From NCBI RefSeq assembly GCF_028858725.1, contig NC_084767.1:671501-735500 (forward strand): a stretch of 64,000 nt of DNA, written 5' to 3'. The stretch is from Colius striatus (taxonomy: Eukaryota; Chordata; Aves; Coliiformes; Coliidae). This document shows positions 36,401-46,790 of the stretch, one piece after another (the stretch's first letter is position 1; every line of letters begins with the position of its first letter). A program made the position numbers and the translations under genes. Under the pieces are notes generated by a model. The model had not been told where the DNA came from. It made no database searches and worked only from the letters and a program-made list of their open reading frames with translations.

Positions 36401-39129
36401 CAGAGACTAAACGGTGAAGGCAATAAGTGAGTGCATTAATCTATGAGGCTGAGAAAAACTTTTCGAAGAGAACATAGTATGACAGGGCTGTTTATCTTCT
36501 GTAAGTTTCCCAGAAGGTATGAACCCAAGCTATGTTGTGCTCAGCATCTTGTGTCATTGTACTAGATAACTTCTTTGTAAAATATGCTACCCAGAGAGGT
36601 CACTTTTCTAGCACAAGGCTTGCCTCTCTGTTCCTGCTGTGTTCTGGAAAGCGTTTTGCAGATTTGCCTTGTTTGTGAGAGGCGCTTCCTTCCAGAGCAG
36701 CACAGCTTTAAAAAATAGAGTTTAGAGCTGCTTGTGTTAAAAAGATAAGGCAATAACATGGTTGTATGACAGTTGCGTCTCTGACCCACAAAACGACATC
36801 TGTTGGGGAAGATTTATGTAGTCTTTTGACTACTTCACTCTGAAGCACAATTTTTGTGCTTATTCAGAGGATTTCTACTTGCGGTATGTAATTTTCCCGG
36901 TTCTCTTGCTCTGGATTTGGACGGGGGACTGTTCTTAGGAGTGTGAGACTCTTTGTTTCCAGACCACAAAGCTGTGCTGAACATTTGATATCTGTTTTGA
37001 GTTGGACATGCTTGCCTGCCTGTTGGGCAAGTTGTTTCAGTTGGCTTCAGCCTTTCTGTACAGAAATGCCTGTTTGGGCCATAGGAACAGATGAAATAGC
37101 TGTTTTTCCAGAATGTTTTGCTTGAGTTGTCTCTAAAGCCAAAGCCACGGGAAGCTTTTTAATACAGTAATTTGGCATGAGCAAATGTAAAGTTAGGCAA
37201 AGCATGTCAAGCTAGTGGCAGCTGAAGACTTGTGGAGAAGCTTTCCCTAAAGGAAGGGAGCAGCTTTCCAGAGTGTCTTAGCAGCAGCTAGCTGCGTGCC
37301 CAGCGGGAAACTTTGCTGCTGTTGCATTGCTGGGCATGAATCTGCAGCCCTGTAGGTCTCAACTATAGTTGTGATACAAGTTGCTCTGCTTTTCGAGCCT
37401 CAGTGTTTGTGTACCTTATGTTCGTGGTGATTTATATAGCTTAAGAACCTTTGGAGCAGGAAAACACCTTCTCTGAATGGCTTTCATTCAGAGGAAATGT
37501 GAGACCTGGGTCAGAATTGAGTTTCTGACCGGATTAAAATCCCTGCTCTCATTCACTTAATTTGAAGCAATAAGACAGTGTATTTGAGATGGAGTTTAAA
37601 TTTCAAAACCACAACATAAATTACTTAGGAAGGGATGCCATTTTTCTGTATCCATAATGGCGATAAAAATCACAGGAAACTTATTTCTGGTGGAGAGGTC
37701 GAGGGAATTATTCTGGGCATGTCACTTTTATGATAACTTCTGGAGCTTATTCCTCTTACCAGAAAGATTTTGGATGTTTGACTAGTAGAATCAAAACCAG
37801 ATGGATTATGGGAATTGTAAGCACATTTTTAAACAGCATTTTTTTTAAAAGCCCAAGAAGTCCAATTAGTAAAATTCAATCCATAGGAGTTTAAACCTTA
37901 ATGGTAAGTTACCTTATAAAATAGAGATCACTTGAGACTAAACTAAGAGCAGACATATGGTTTTGATAATTTTTTTTTCCTTCAAACACTGGCACAGTAC
38001 TGAGGCCAGACAACTTTATTTTCCTGATGCATTATAACCAGCTGCAAATGTTTTAGATGTTGTCGCTTCCAAATGGGCTTTGACAAATGTCTCCTGGAAG
38101 CCAGCAGCATTAAGTATTACATGCAGTGTGTTCTCAGGAAACGTTGAAAAGATAGTTTCAGGAATTAAATGTTCAGTGTCTGAATCAAGGAAATTTGCTT
38201 TCTGCTTTTATCAGGGGATTTGCCTGCTGAAAACATTTTGAGACATACACAGGTGTTAGTTGGGACACATAGACAAGTACTGCCATGGATGGTCTTGCAT
38301 GGCATGTTGTTTACAGTCTCTATTACTGCAAGATGGACACTTACTTGAAAAGGTGATATCTAAATGTTGAACTGAAATTTGTAACAGGCATGCAATTTTC
38401 AGCAGTAAGGCAAAAAAAATATTGACATATGCATTTGCACATAAGGATACACTGAGATTTGTCTGTCAGGGACAATGGCTTGGCCCTTTACTACAGAAAT
38501 TTCTATGATATTTCAATTACTCTTTTCAGGACTGAAATATGGGGTACAAAATGTTATTTATATGTTGAAATGTATGGCTTTAGGGTGGAGAGGGAGTCTA
38601 AATGATTATTGATATTGGAATTGCATCAGATGACTTTGACTTCCAAAATTCAGACAGCTGTATTCATCACTACATAAACCTTTCACTTCTTTTTCTATAC
38701 CCTGAGAGAGGTTAGGAAAATACCTATGCTTTCCTGCTTTTCCTCATTAAAATGTGATTCGGTATGCAGCATGCTGAGTTCTCCATCTCAACACAGGAGG
38801 AGAGAGAGGAGACATCCTGAGAGTGCCTAGAGGATGAATACTCAGAAGTAAGGAGTGGAAATACCTTCCTAGGCAGGGATGTGCCAAACAGGCACATCTG
38901 GTAAAGGTTGTTTATATGTTAGCAGTTCATCAACTAATTGTTTTAAATTGTTGGGGGGCTGGGTTGCCAAAAATCCTTATAGAGAGTTTGAGAGGGAAAT
39001 GAGGATTGCTTAAATGCTATCAGTAGCTTTTTGTGCAAGTACTTTTTGTTGTAAAAAGGTATTTCAGAACAAAGTCTGTACCTCTGTATAGATAAAAGGT
39101 TGATGATGCACCTGATTTGTACCACATGG

Positions 39130-39166
39130 GGTAACACAGGGGGATCTCCTTCTTGTCTGTGTTACC
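39130..39166. repeat. Perfect 10-bp inverted repeat with 17-base loop
   Basis: GGTAACACAG (39130-39139) and CTGTGTTACC (39157-39166) are exact reverse complements. This is the longest perfect short hairpin I noticed in the window. It could form a stem in the intron transcript or be a dyad binding site. Confidence 0.6.
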
Positions 39167-39782
39167 TCTAAAGAGCCTTCCTGCAGCCTTGGCCCGGTTT
39201 GAATGTAAACCAGCTTGTGCTCATTGAAATCCCTAGTCTGCCTGGCACTGGGGAGCAATTCCAAGACAAGATTAGAGATAGCATCAATGGGTAACTACCT
39301 GAGCCCGGACCTGCCTGCTTTGCTTGAAGGGGCATGGCACACTGCCCTGCAGTGAGGAGCAGAATCAAGCAAATGCGAGTCTAATGATTTGGATTTTGCT
39401 GCTTCACATTAGTGTTTAAAACTGCTTAGATATAATCCTCCTAGCAAATCTCTCCTTGCTTTCAGATGGCGAACATTCATTGCTGCACACTGATTTTAAA
39501 GTATGAACTGGTTATAGTTTTGTGCAGCCAAACAAAGGCTCTCACAGACCCCCAGCAAAGGGGAGAATTTTTCAGGTTTGATTCTGTTTGTACAGGAGCA
39601 TAAAACGGTTCTTTGTATTGATACGCTATAACAAATGAAACATTCAGCCAAAGGTTTGGCTTTGATACTTGTCACTTGGCATGGTTTGACATGAAGCCGT
39701 TTCTGGTAAGGGGGAAGGGGCTGTAAAGATGGCTTCTGTAAGAAGTTGCTCAAAACTCTCCCCAGCTCTGAGCCAGACCCAC

Positions 39783-40697
39783 TGCTGGGGCTGAGCCAAT
39801 TAGATATCTCCACGATCACTTTTTGAGAAGCTGGAAGAGGAGGATTCTCCCTTCTTCCGTCTCTTCTTTTCCGGCTGGTGGTGGTGCGAGGAGTTGGAAG
39901 AGAGAAGCAACCATGCAGACTCCAAGGTCAGTGAGGGAAGAGAGGAGGAGGTGTGCCGGAGTTGAGGCTGCTCTGCGTTCTGTGGAGAGGTGTGGTGAAG
40001 CAGTGATTTGTTTTCATTTTGTTAAAGACCCAGCATCAGGGCAGTGACTGTGCCCAGAGGAAGCCATGTCCTGTGGGGGAGAACTTGTATCTGCAGTAGT
40101 TGCAACTGTTGGGAAGAACTCACACCAGAGATATTCAGTAAGGACTGCGTCCCGTGTGAGGGACCCTGTATTGGCAGAAGCTGCAGCTGCTGGGAACAAC
40201 CCACACCAGAGGGGAAGAATGCCAGGAGCCGGCCTCATCTGAGAAGAGAGAAGCGACAGAGCCCATCTGTGAGAGACTGACCACATCCCCCATTCCCTGC
40301 CCCCCTGAGCCATTGAGGGGGGAGGAGGTAGAGATATCAGGAGCAGTGAGCTGGGCCCGGGAAGAAAGGAGGGATGGGGGAGGGAGATCTTAAAGTGCTG
40401 GTTGTATTTTTCTCATCATCCTATTCCCTTTTTGCTTTTACTCCATTCTGTTTCTTGTAGGTAGTAGAATAAACTTTCCTACTTTCCTCTTTAAATCTAG
40501 TAGTAGTCTGTTTTACCCAGAACCATAATTGGCAGCGAGCCCTCCCTGCCCTTGTCTCAGTCCACAACATCCTTGGTTATCTTTTTCCTTCCATTTCACT
40601 GAGACTTCCACTATCCTAAGGAGGGTGGGGGTGAATGGAAGGCACTGAGCGAGAGACTGTCATGGTGCTTCATTGCTGGCTGGGCAAAACCACAACA
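39783..40697 (+). mobile_element. Solo LTR of an avian endogenous retrovirus
   Basis: A roughly 900-bp G+C-rich block stands out from the AT-rich intron. It begins TGCTGGGGCTGAGCCAATTA and ends with AAAACCACAACA, plausible TG...CA termini. Near its 3' third there is a polyadenylation signal AATAAA (about 40469) within TAGTAGAATAAACTTTCC, as expected at the R region. Its layout (a GACTGACCACATCCCCCATT block, GGAGGAGGTAGAGATATC, then the poly(A) signal) resembles an avian LTR family I know from bird genomes; the family name cannot be confirmed here. No gag, pol or env and no second LTR are present, so it is a solo LTR in the same orientation as GALNT10. I could not identify a target-site duplication, so both edges are approximate. 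Confidence 0.7.
40068..40211 (+). repeat. 81-bp-period tandem duplication inside the LTR
   Basis: The segment 40068-40130 (GTCCTGTGGGGGAGAAC to CACACCAGAG) recurs diverged at 40149-40211 (GTCCCGTGTGAGGGACC to CACACCAGAG), a shift of 81 bp. LTR U3 regions often carry such duplicated enhancer blocks. The copies differ at many positions, so the duplication is not recent and may predate the insertion. Confidence 0.75.
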
Positions 40698-43600
40698 GCA
40701 GTTGTGCAGTGACTCTGGGAAAAAATGTGTCTATCAAATACTTGGCCAGGAGGCAGGGGATTCTGCAAAGCTGCTTGTAGAGCTACTGGTTGCATGTGTT
40801 TTAGTTCAATGTGTTTTCTTCTCTTACAAATTATTATTAGGAAAGTTTGTTGAAGGCTGCTGTTCATAAGATGAATCTTTTCACAGTGGTTGCTCACTGG
40901 AACCACAAAGAAGTTTTTGCCCCAATCACCCAGGATGTTTCCACTGTCTCTAGATCTTGCTCTGGTTTCTTGCTGTGACTTCATTGGAAAAAAAACCATT
41001 TCAAAGATAGCACGTGCCCCTCAGTTGTAGCTACCATAACATAGTTACGCTTAGAGATGCTTTCTCTGTGCTGTGTATGGAGCTCAAAGTCTTCCCATTT
41101 CTGATTAAAAGGCCACAGCTGATTTTCTGAAACATCACTCAAAATCATGCAGTGTTTTTATGCAGCGCTCGGAAGATTGATCTGAATACTTTGAAATCTG
41201 TAGTAGCTATGAACTTTGGCTTGCATCTTCTGGTAAGGAAAAGAAAATGATCCTACCTTTAATGGAAAGTAGCAGAAAGTTGGCTTCTATTTAACTTGAA
41301 GGAATTGGGGTGGTTCCTTGTCCCTGTGGTCTAAGTGTCTTATCTTGACTTGTCCAAAACAACTGCTGCTTTTTGAAAATGCATTGAAAGGAATTTTGGA
41401 GGTTAAAGTATTTGATTTTCCCATATCACTACCTACTATAGTTTCTTCATACCTTCCCTTCTTGGATAAAATGTTTACTGTACAGTAGCTGCTGCATAAA
41501 CTATTCCAGACAGTCTGAATAGTTCTTACTGAGGATGGAGGATTACGTGATGAAGGCTTTTCACTACATGATCCCTGAGCTTTTTCTGCATGCAGTGATC
41601 TTCCTGAAGCTTGCAAAGATTATTTAAATAGAATGATGTTGCTATGGAGTTGTTGTTGTTTAATTGCAGTCTTACCATGGGCTTGATGTCAAAACTAAAG
41701 CAAGTGCCTACTTAAAGTTTTATAATAGGGAAGGGGGGTTAAATTGCAGCAAGTAATTGGATTCAGCTGTTTGGAGATGTTAAAAACATGAGTATTAAGC
41801 AGCCAAAAAGATGCTGAACTTCCCACCTACTAGTAAGCATTTCTTGATTATTTTAAGGTTGGCATTGAGGTTTCCCTTCTGTTTTTACAGAAGCAACTTT
41901 CTGCTTTAGAGGGTTTTTAACCTCTTTGGTTGAGTAATCCTGAAAGCTGGGGGAAACTGGAAATTGGTACATGTTCCTTTGTGAGGGAGTATGAAAGTGT
42001 GAAGTTGAGTAGTAGAGATAGCAGAGAGTAAGTTAATTACCTGAGTATGCTCTCTTGCCTAATGAATAATGATCAGTAACCAAACAATGTGTATTAAGGA
42101 GGGCTTTAACACAAGTTGTCTGGGTATCAGAGATTATTTGATGATCTTGGCGCCTGTTTCGCAGCTTGCTTCCCCCTCTGTTCTGCTGATGCAGCTCGGG
42201 ATGGAGACCTGCTGTAAAGTTAGATCGATGAGCTGAATTTAAAACAAGAAAAAAAGCCTTTTAACTGAGCTTTGCTGCCAAAGACAATGAGTACAGAATA
42301 GCAGTGTAATTCTGCAACCTTTTTTTGCTCCAGTGCATAGAAGAGAAGGACTGTAGGTCTCATCTGTTCAAACACTCTCCAAGGATTTACTTTAGACCAC
42401 AAACAAAAGTGTCAGGATTTATCAGTCTAAAATTAGTTTTGCTTGAAAGTATGTATCAGGCTTGATTTTGTTTTGTTAGAAAAATTGGAAAGTAATTTTG
42501 CTCACTTGCATATATTAAGCATCTTATGTTCTACTTTTGCCAAGATTGACATCTCATCATTGCAGTGTGTGTTACAGTCCTTCCTCCTCCTAATGTAATT
42601 TGTGAAAATCCAGCCCTATGGAGGCTGCCTCTGAGCAGCTGTCCTAAAAGAGATTACTGAAACATTGACATTCATCAGAACTTTCTACTTCTACAATTCA
42701 TAATAGCCAAATGCTCTGGTTTATGCTTTCTGGGATGGTGATTTCAATGGCCTTGCCTCTTTGCACAGTAGTAAATTTGTGGAAATGCATAAATATTTCC
42801 TAATCTCTGAGCATCATTTGAACACTTAAATCTTGAAGTGTCTTTGCTTGCTAATTCAAGTTTCAAGAGAGATTCTTAGAAGTTAAAAAATACTACTTCA
42901 CTTAACGTGTGGCCCCCTAGAATGTTTTATAATACGAGGCAGGGTAAAGTAGGTCTAGTTGAAGGCATCTGTGAAGCAATACTGAGAGTGAAGTAAAAGC
43001 TTGAGGAGGGGTGAAAGCATTCCATTGCCCTATATGCATGTTGAAGTGAAGTTAAATGCATCTAAAAGACTACTGGTTGGCAACTTGCTGTGCAATACCA
43101 AGGCTGACTTTTAGTATGTGTTAGATATGAATTATGAAGTGATCTGAGTCCATAGTCAATGTGCATCTCTTAATAGCATAAAATTATTCAAAGTTGAGTT
43201 GTTTCCTAGCATTAAATGCCTGGCATATTTATGATTCCCTTGCCTTTCCAGTAAAGGTGGTAACTTTCACATGTAGCATTTTACTTGTTTTCTGAAGACA
43301 GTTGCTTTTTCATATTGCCTTAAAATACAGCGCTTGTCTCCCAGTGGTCTTGTATCAGCTGCCTTGCAAAAGTAGAACTGTATGTACCTAATGAATTTAG
43401 TTTGGGATTCAGACTAATATTTTTAAGGGGGAAAAAAAAACCCAAACCACTTGCCATGTAGCATCATGTTCCACAATTTCACTGGGAGATGTTGCTCACA
43501 GACTGGGATGTGGACTAAATAATCTGCCTACTTAATACTACAAGTTTTGGTAAACAATGTGGTGCTTTTTTCTTTTCTTTCCTGAAGCTTGACAACCTTC

Positions 43601-44359
43601 AACAACTTTCCTCTTGTGGTTCCACTTTTACTTAAAAAGCAGTCTCTCTTACCACAGCCTTTATCCTCCATGCATTCTTTCCCTGAGGGTACCACTGCAG
43701 AGAAGATGTTTTCAACAACAGGTTAGTTGATTAAATGCTATCCCAAATTATTATAGCTACTTGAAAGCAGTTGCTGTTGACGTTTCATTTTTCAGTGTCA
43801 AGTTACTGTGCCTTAAGTAAATGCCAAAACTCCAGGTCCCTTTTGCAGAGGTCATTATATGTGGCTCACCTGTTAACATGTCATCCCTGTATATCTTTTC
43901 CTTCACAGAGGGCAGAACAGATGTTTCTACCAACTAAAAGATGCTTCAGGCACATGCTGCAGGAGATGGTCACCAGGCTGTCAAAAGCAATCTTTATGGG
44001 CAGCCCGGTCTTTCACAAGGAGATGTGTTTACAGAGCATGAAATTAACATTTTTGCACAGAGGCAAATAATTGCTTACAACAGAGACTTTAGTAGCAGAT
44101 TTGAAGCTTGAATGATTATTAGTAAGGTCAGATGGAGCACGAATTGATGTCCACCTCCTGAGCAAAGTAATTCAGAACTTCTTAGCTGTTCATTTATGCT
44201 GAAAGGTTTTAAGATGTTGTAATGTTCATGCCTCCAGCTTATGTTTGATAAAAACTGTGTTCCTTTTTCTGTATATGTGGTATGATTCCTTCAAAATCAT
44301 TCTTGAGTGGAAAACTGTATTTTAACTTGCAGAAACAAGGAGGGGAGCCTCTGTTCCCA
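40698..44359 (+). other. GALNT10: GALNT10 intron 1, third part
   Basis: AT-rich intronic sequence with only short chance frames. I see no exon, RNA gene or known repeat in it. Confidence 0.8.
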
Positions 44360-44505
44360 TTATCTTCCTCCTTCCTTGGAGGTCTTCAATACCCGCCTGG
44401 ACATGTTCCTATGTGACCTCATCTAGGTGAACCTGCTTCTGCAGGGGGGTTGGACTAGATGATCTCTAAAGGTGCCTTCCAACTCTACCTTTCTATGATT
44501 CTATC
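44360..44505 (+). mobile_element. CR1 LINE 3' end fragment, plus strand
   Basis: Only the extreme 3' end of a CR1 is present: CTTGGAGGTCTTCAATACCC, CGCCTGGACATGTTCC, the AGGTGAACCTGCTTCTGCAG block and a CCTTCCAACTCTACC block. It ends with the terminal TTCTATGATTCTAT repeat. It is the same subtype as the copy at 2519-2865 but retains the segment deleted there. The left edge is approximate. Confidence 0.92.
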
Positions 44506-45812
44506 TTAGTCTTGAAGTATTATCTAGTAGTACTCTAGCGATGGCAGGGTTTTTGGGAGACTTTGCGTGAAATGTCTGTGAAACAAGCCTTTGTCACAAG
44601 CAAAAAGGATCTCTGTGAAAGCATTCTGTGGTTAGTAGTTGGGTCTAAAAGGCCAATAGGTCTCAGGTAGTGTTGGCTGACCTAAGCTGCTCTCTCATCA
44701 GGTCAGGGCTTTTTTTTGAGCAGTGATGAAAAACTGATTCCAAAGAATAGATATTGGCAAGCTTAATCAGATTGATTCTTCACTTACGACACAGATCAAG
44801 TCTTGAACCCCAATCTTCTATATTAATAAGACCAGTTTATCATCACTAATTGTATCTTTTCATTCCTGGTTTCCTCAGCCTGCTTATTCCCTCAAGGTGA
44901 CTTCCCCACTCCACAGATGTGTGTGTCTGACAGAACATTTAAAACCCACTGAGCTTGAGGTAAATGAACTTTTGTAAAAGAAATTGTGTTTCATTGCAAT
45001 TAACCACATCACAGAATTGAAGTAAGTCTGACTAATGTTAAATGTGAGTGTCCAGTCAGACTTCACAATGGAGGTAGCTTTCCTCTCTGCATACCACTGT
45101 TGGTGCTTAAGGATTGGAGTGTTCCATTTTCAGAACATCAATGCTTCTTTGCATGAGAGGCAGGGAAGTAACCTTCATCACAAAGGGTGTTCTGAAAACC
45201 TCTTTTAAATGCTTATGATCTTCCCATTGCTTTTCTGGAGGACATGATTCTGAGGCAGTGGGTCTTCTTGCTTTGTTCACAATGTGCTGAAAAGCCCTAT
45301 CCATAATACCTTTCAGGAGAGTTATCCTGTCTGTGCTATGAAAGCCAGTGAATGTGGCATTTAGAAGGAACATCTGAGCATTGCCTTAAATACTCCCCAG
45401 AACAACTGTCTTCAGGGACAGTTGAGGAACACCCAAAATCTAGATTGTCTCACTCCCTGCTCCCATTAAAAGAAGGCTTTAAAATAGTTTAAGCTACTTC
45501 TGTACAAGATTGGTCAGAGATTTGCCTTCAAAATTCCTTCAGACAGGTGAAATGGAGCTCAGTGTTTCTGTACATTTTGTGCAGGCTGTGCAATAGCACT
45601 GGTTTTGCCTTAAACACTATAAATTTTCAGAGGTCATGAGAGAGATCATGGATATAGTTAGTCAGTTACTCTGTAACAAGCCCTGCCAATAGCATACTCT
45701 CTTTGACATGTCCTAACATTGTGAACTTTTTTTTGCCAGTTAAATAAGATTTCATGGAAAAAGCATCTAAGCAAATCGTAGGAATTTGTACCTGTCATTC
45801 TCTGCTGTATCT
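44506..45812 (+). other. GALNT10: GALNT10 intron 1, between two CR1 copies
   Basis: AT-rich intron between two same-orientation CR1 fragments. No feature was recognised. Confidence 0.75.
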
Positions 45813-46710
45813 GCCAGTCACCAGTGGTGCTCCCCAGGGCTCAGTGTTGGGGCCTGTTCTGTTTGTTGTCTTTACCAATGATCTAAATGAGGGGGTCGAG
45901 TGCACCCTCGGTGAGTCTGCAGATGACACAACACCGAGTGGGTGCGTAGAGCTGCTTGACGGCAGGAAAGCTCTTCAGAGGGGTTTGAACAGGCTGGATC
46001 AATGGGCCAAGGCCAATTGAATGAGGTTTAATAAGGCCAAGTGCTGGGTCCTGCACTTGGATCACGACAACCCCATGTAAGGCTACAGGCTTGGGGATGT
46101 GTGGCTGGAAAGCTGTCTGGTGCAAACAGACCTGGAGGCGTTGGTCAGCATCTGGCAGGACATGAGCCAGCAGTGTGCCCAGGTGGCCAAGCAGGCCAAT
46201 GACATCCTGGCTTGTATTAGAAACAATGTGGCCAGTAAGGCCAAGGAAGTGATTGTCCCCCTGTACTGGGCACTGGCGAGGCTGCCCCTCCATTCCTGTG
46301 TTCAGTTCTGGGCCTCTCACTGCAAGAAAGACACCGAGGTGCTGGAGTGTGTCCAGAGACAGGCAATGAAACTGATGAAGGGTCTGGAGCACAGGTCTGA
46401 TGAGTAGCAGCAGAGGGACCTGGGAATATTCAGCCTGGATAAGACGAGGCTGAAGGGAGATAGGATCACTCTCTACAGCTACCTGACAGGAGGTTGTAGC
46501 GACTTGGGGATCAGTATCTTCTGCCAAGTAATGAGGGACAGGGCAAAAGGAAATGGCCTCAAGTTGCACCTGGGAAGGTTTAAATTGGAGATTAGGAAGA
46601 ACTTTTACCCTGAGGGGGCTGTTAGCCACTGTCCCAGGGAGCTGGTGGAGTCGCCATCCCTGGAGATACTTAAAAGCCGTGTAGCTGAGGCACTGAGGGA
46701 TGTGGTTTAG
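45813..46710 (+). pseudogene. Inactive CR1 ORF2 (reverse transcriptase) fragment
   Basis: This is the coding part of the CR1 copy above. Both catalytic aspartates of the ADD motif remain, but the preceding Phe is Ser. Three premature stops and the missing endonuclease and N-terminal polymerase parts rule out function. The frame is nonetheless free of indels through to the expected end of ORF2, so decay has been mainly by substitution. It lies in intron 1 in the same orientation as GALNT10 and would be transcribed as intronic RNA. Confidence 0.88.
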
Positions 46711-46790
46711 TGGCGGGCTTGGCAGTGTGCGGTTAGTGGTTGGACTCGATCTTAAAGCTCTTTTCTCACTAAAATAATGCTATGATTTTA
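45813..46790 (+). mobile_element. CR1 LINE, 3' third of ORF2 plus 3' UTR
   Basis: This is the longest transposon in the window. One reading frame (the frame of 45916) runs from a reverse-transcriptase motif [17 protein letters not shown] segment (about 45826) to the ORF2-type terminal stop TAG at 46708-46710. On the way it passes an ADD catalytic motif (45919-45927), a [22 protein letters not shown] segment, a [15 protein letters not shown] segment and a LPLHS to RELVESPSLEILKSR-like C-terminus. Three in-frame stops break it: TGA 46018-46020, TAA 46078-46080 and TAG 46405-46407. I see no frameshift. The usual F before ADD is S (TCT at 45916-45918). A short 3' UTR ends near AATGCTATGATTTTA. 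It is 5' truncated and inactive. Confidence 0.93.

Larger units (their letters stand above)
27276..39782 (+). other. GALNT10: GALNT10 intron 1, second part
   Basis: About 12.5 kb of AT-rich intron without a recognisable exon, RNA gene or clear transposon. There is a T16 tract at 28555-28570, followed by A9 near 28613-28621. An octamer-like pair lies near 29090. A patch of higher G+C lies at about 30060-30480. Two frames of 77 and 73 codons meet at 33711 but have no recognisable domain. A 10-bp-arm hairpin sits at 39130-39166, listed separately. Confidence 0.8.

Noticed and set aside
39823..40280. Open frames within the LTR
   Set aside because: They lie in LTR sequence, change frame across the 81-bp duplication, and match no retroviral protein.
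45883..46629. 248-codon open frame on the minus strand, one of the longest in the window
   Set aside because: It lies exactly antisense to the CR1 ORF2 fragment, whose sense frame matches reverse transcriptase. The minus frame has no domain of its own and is a shadow.
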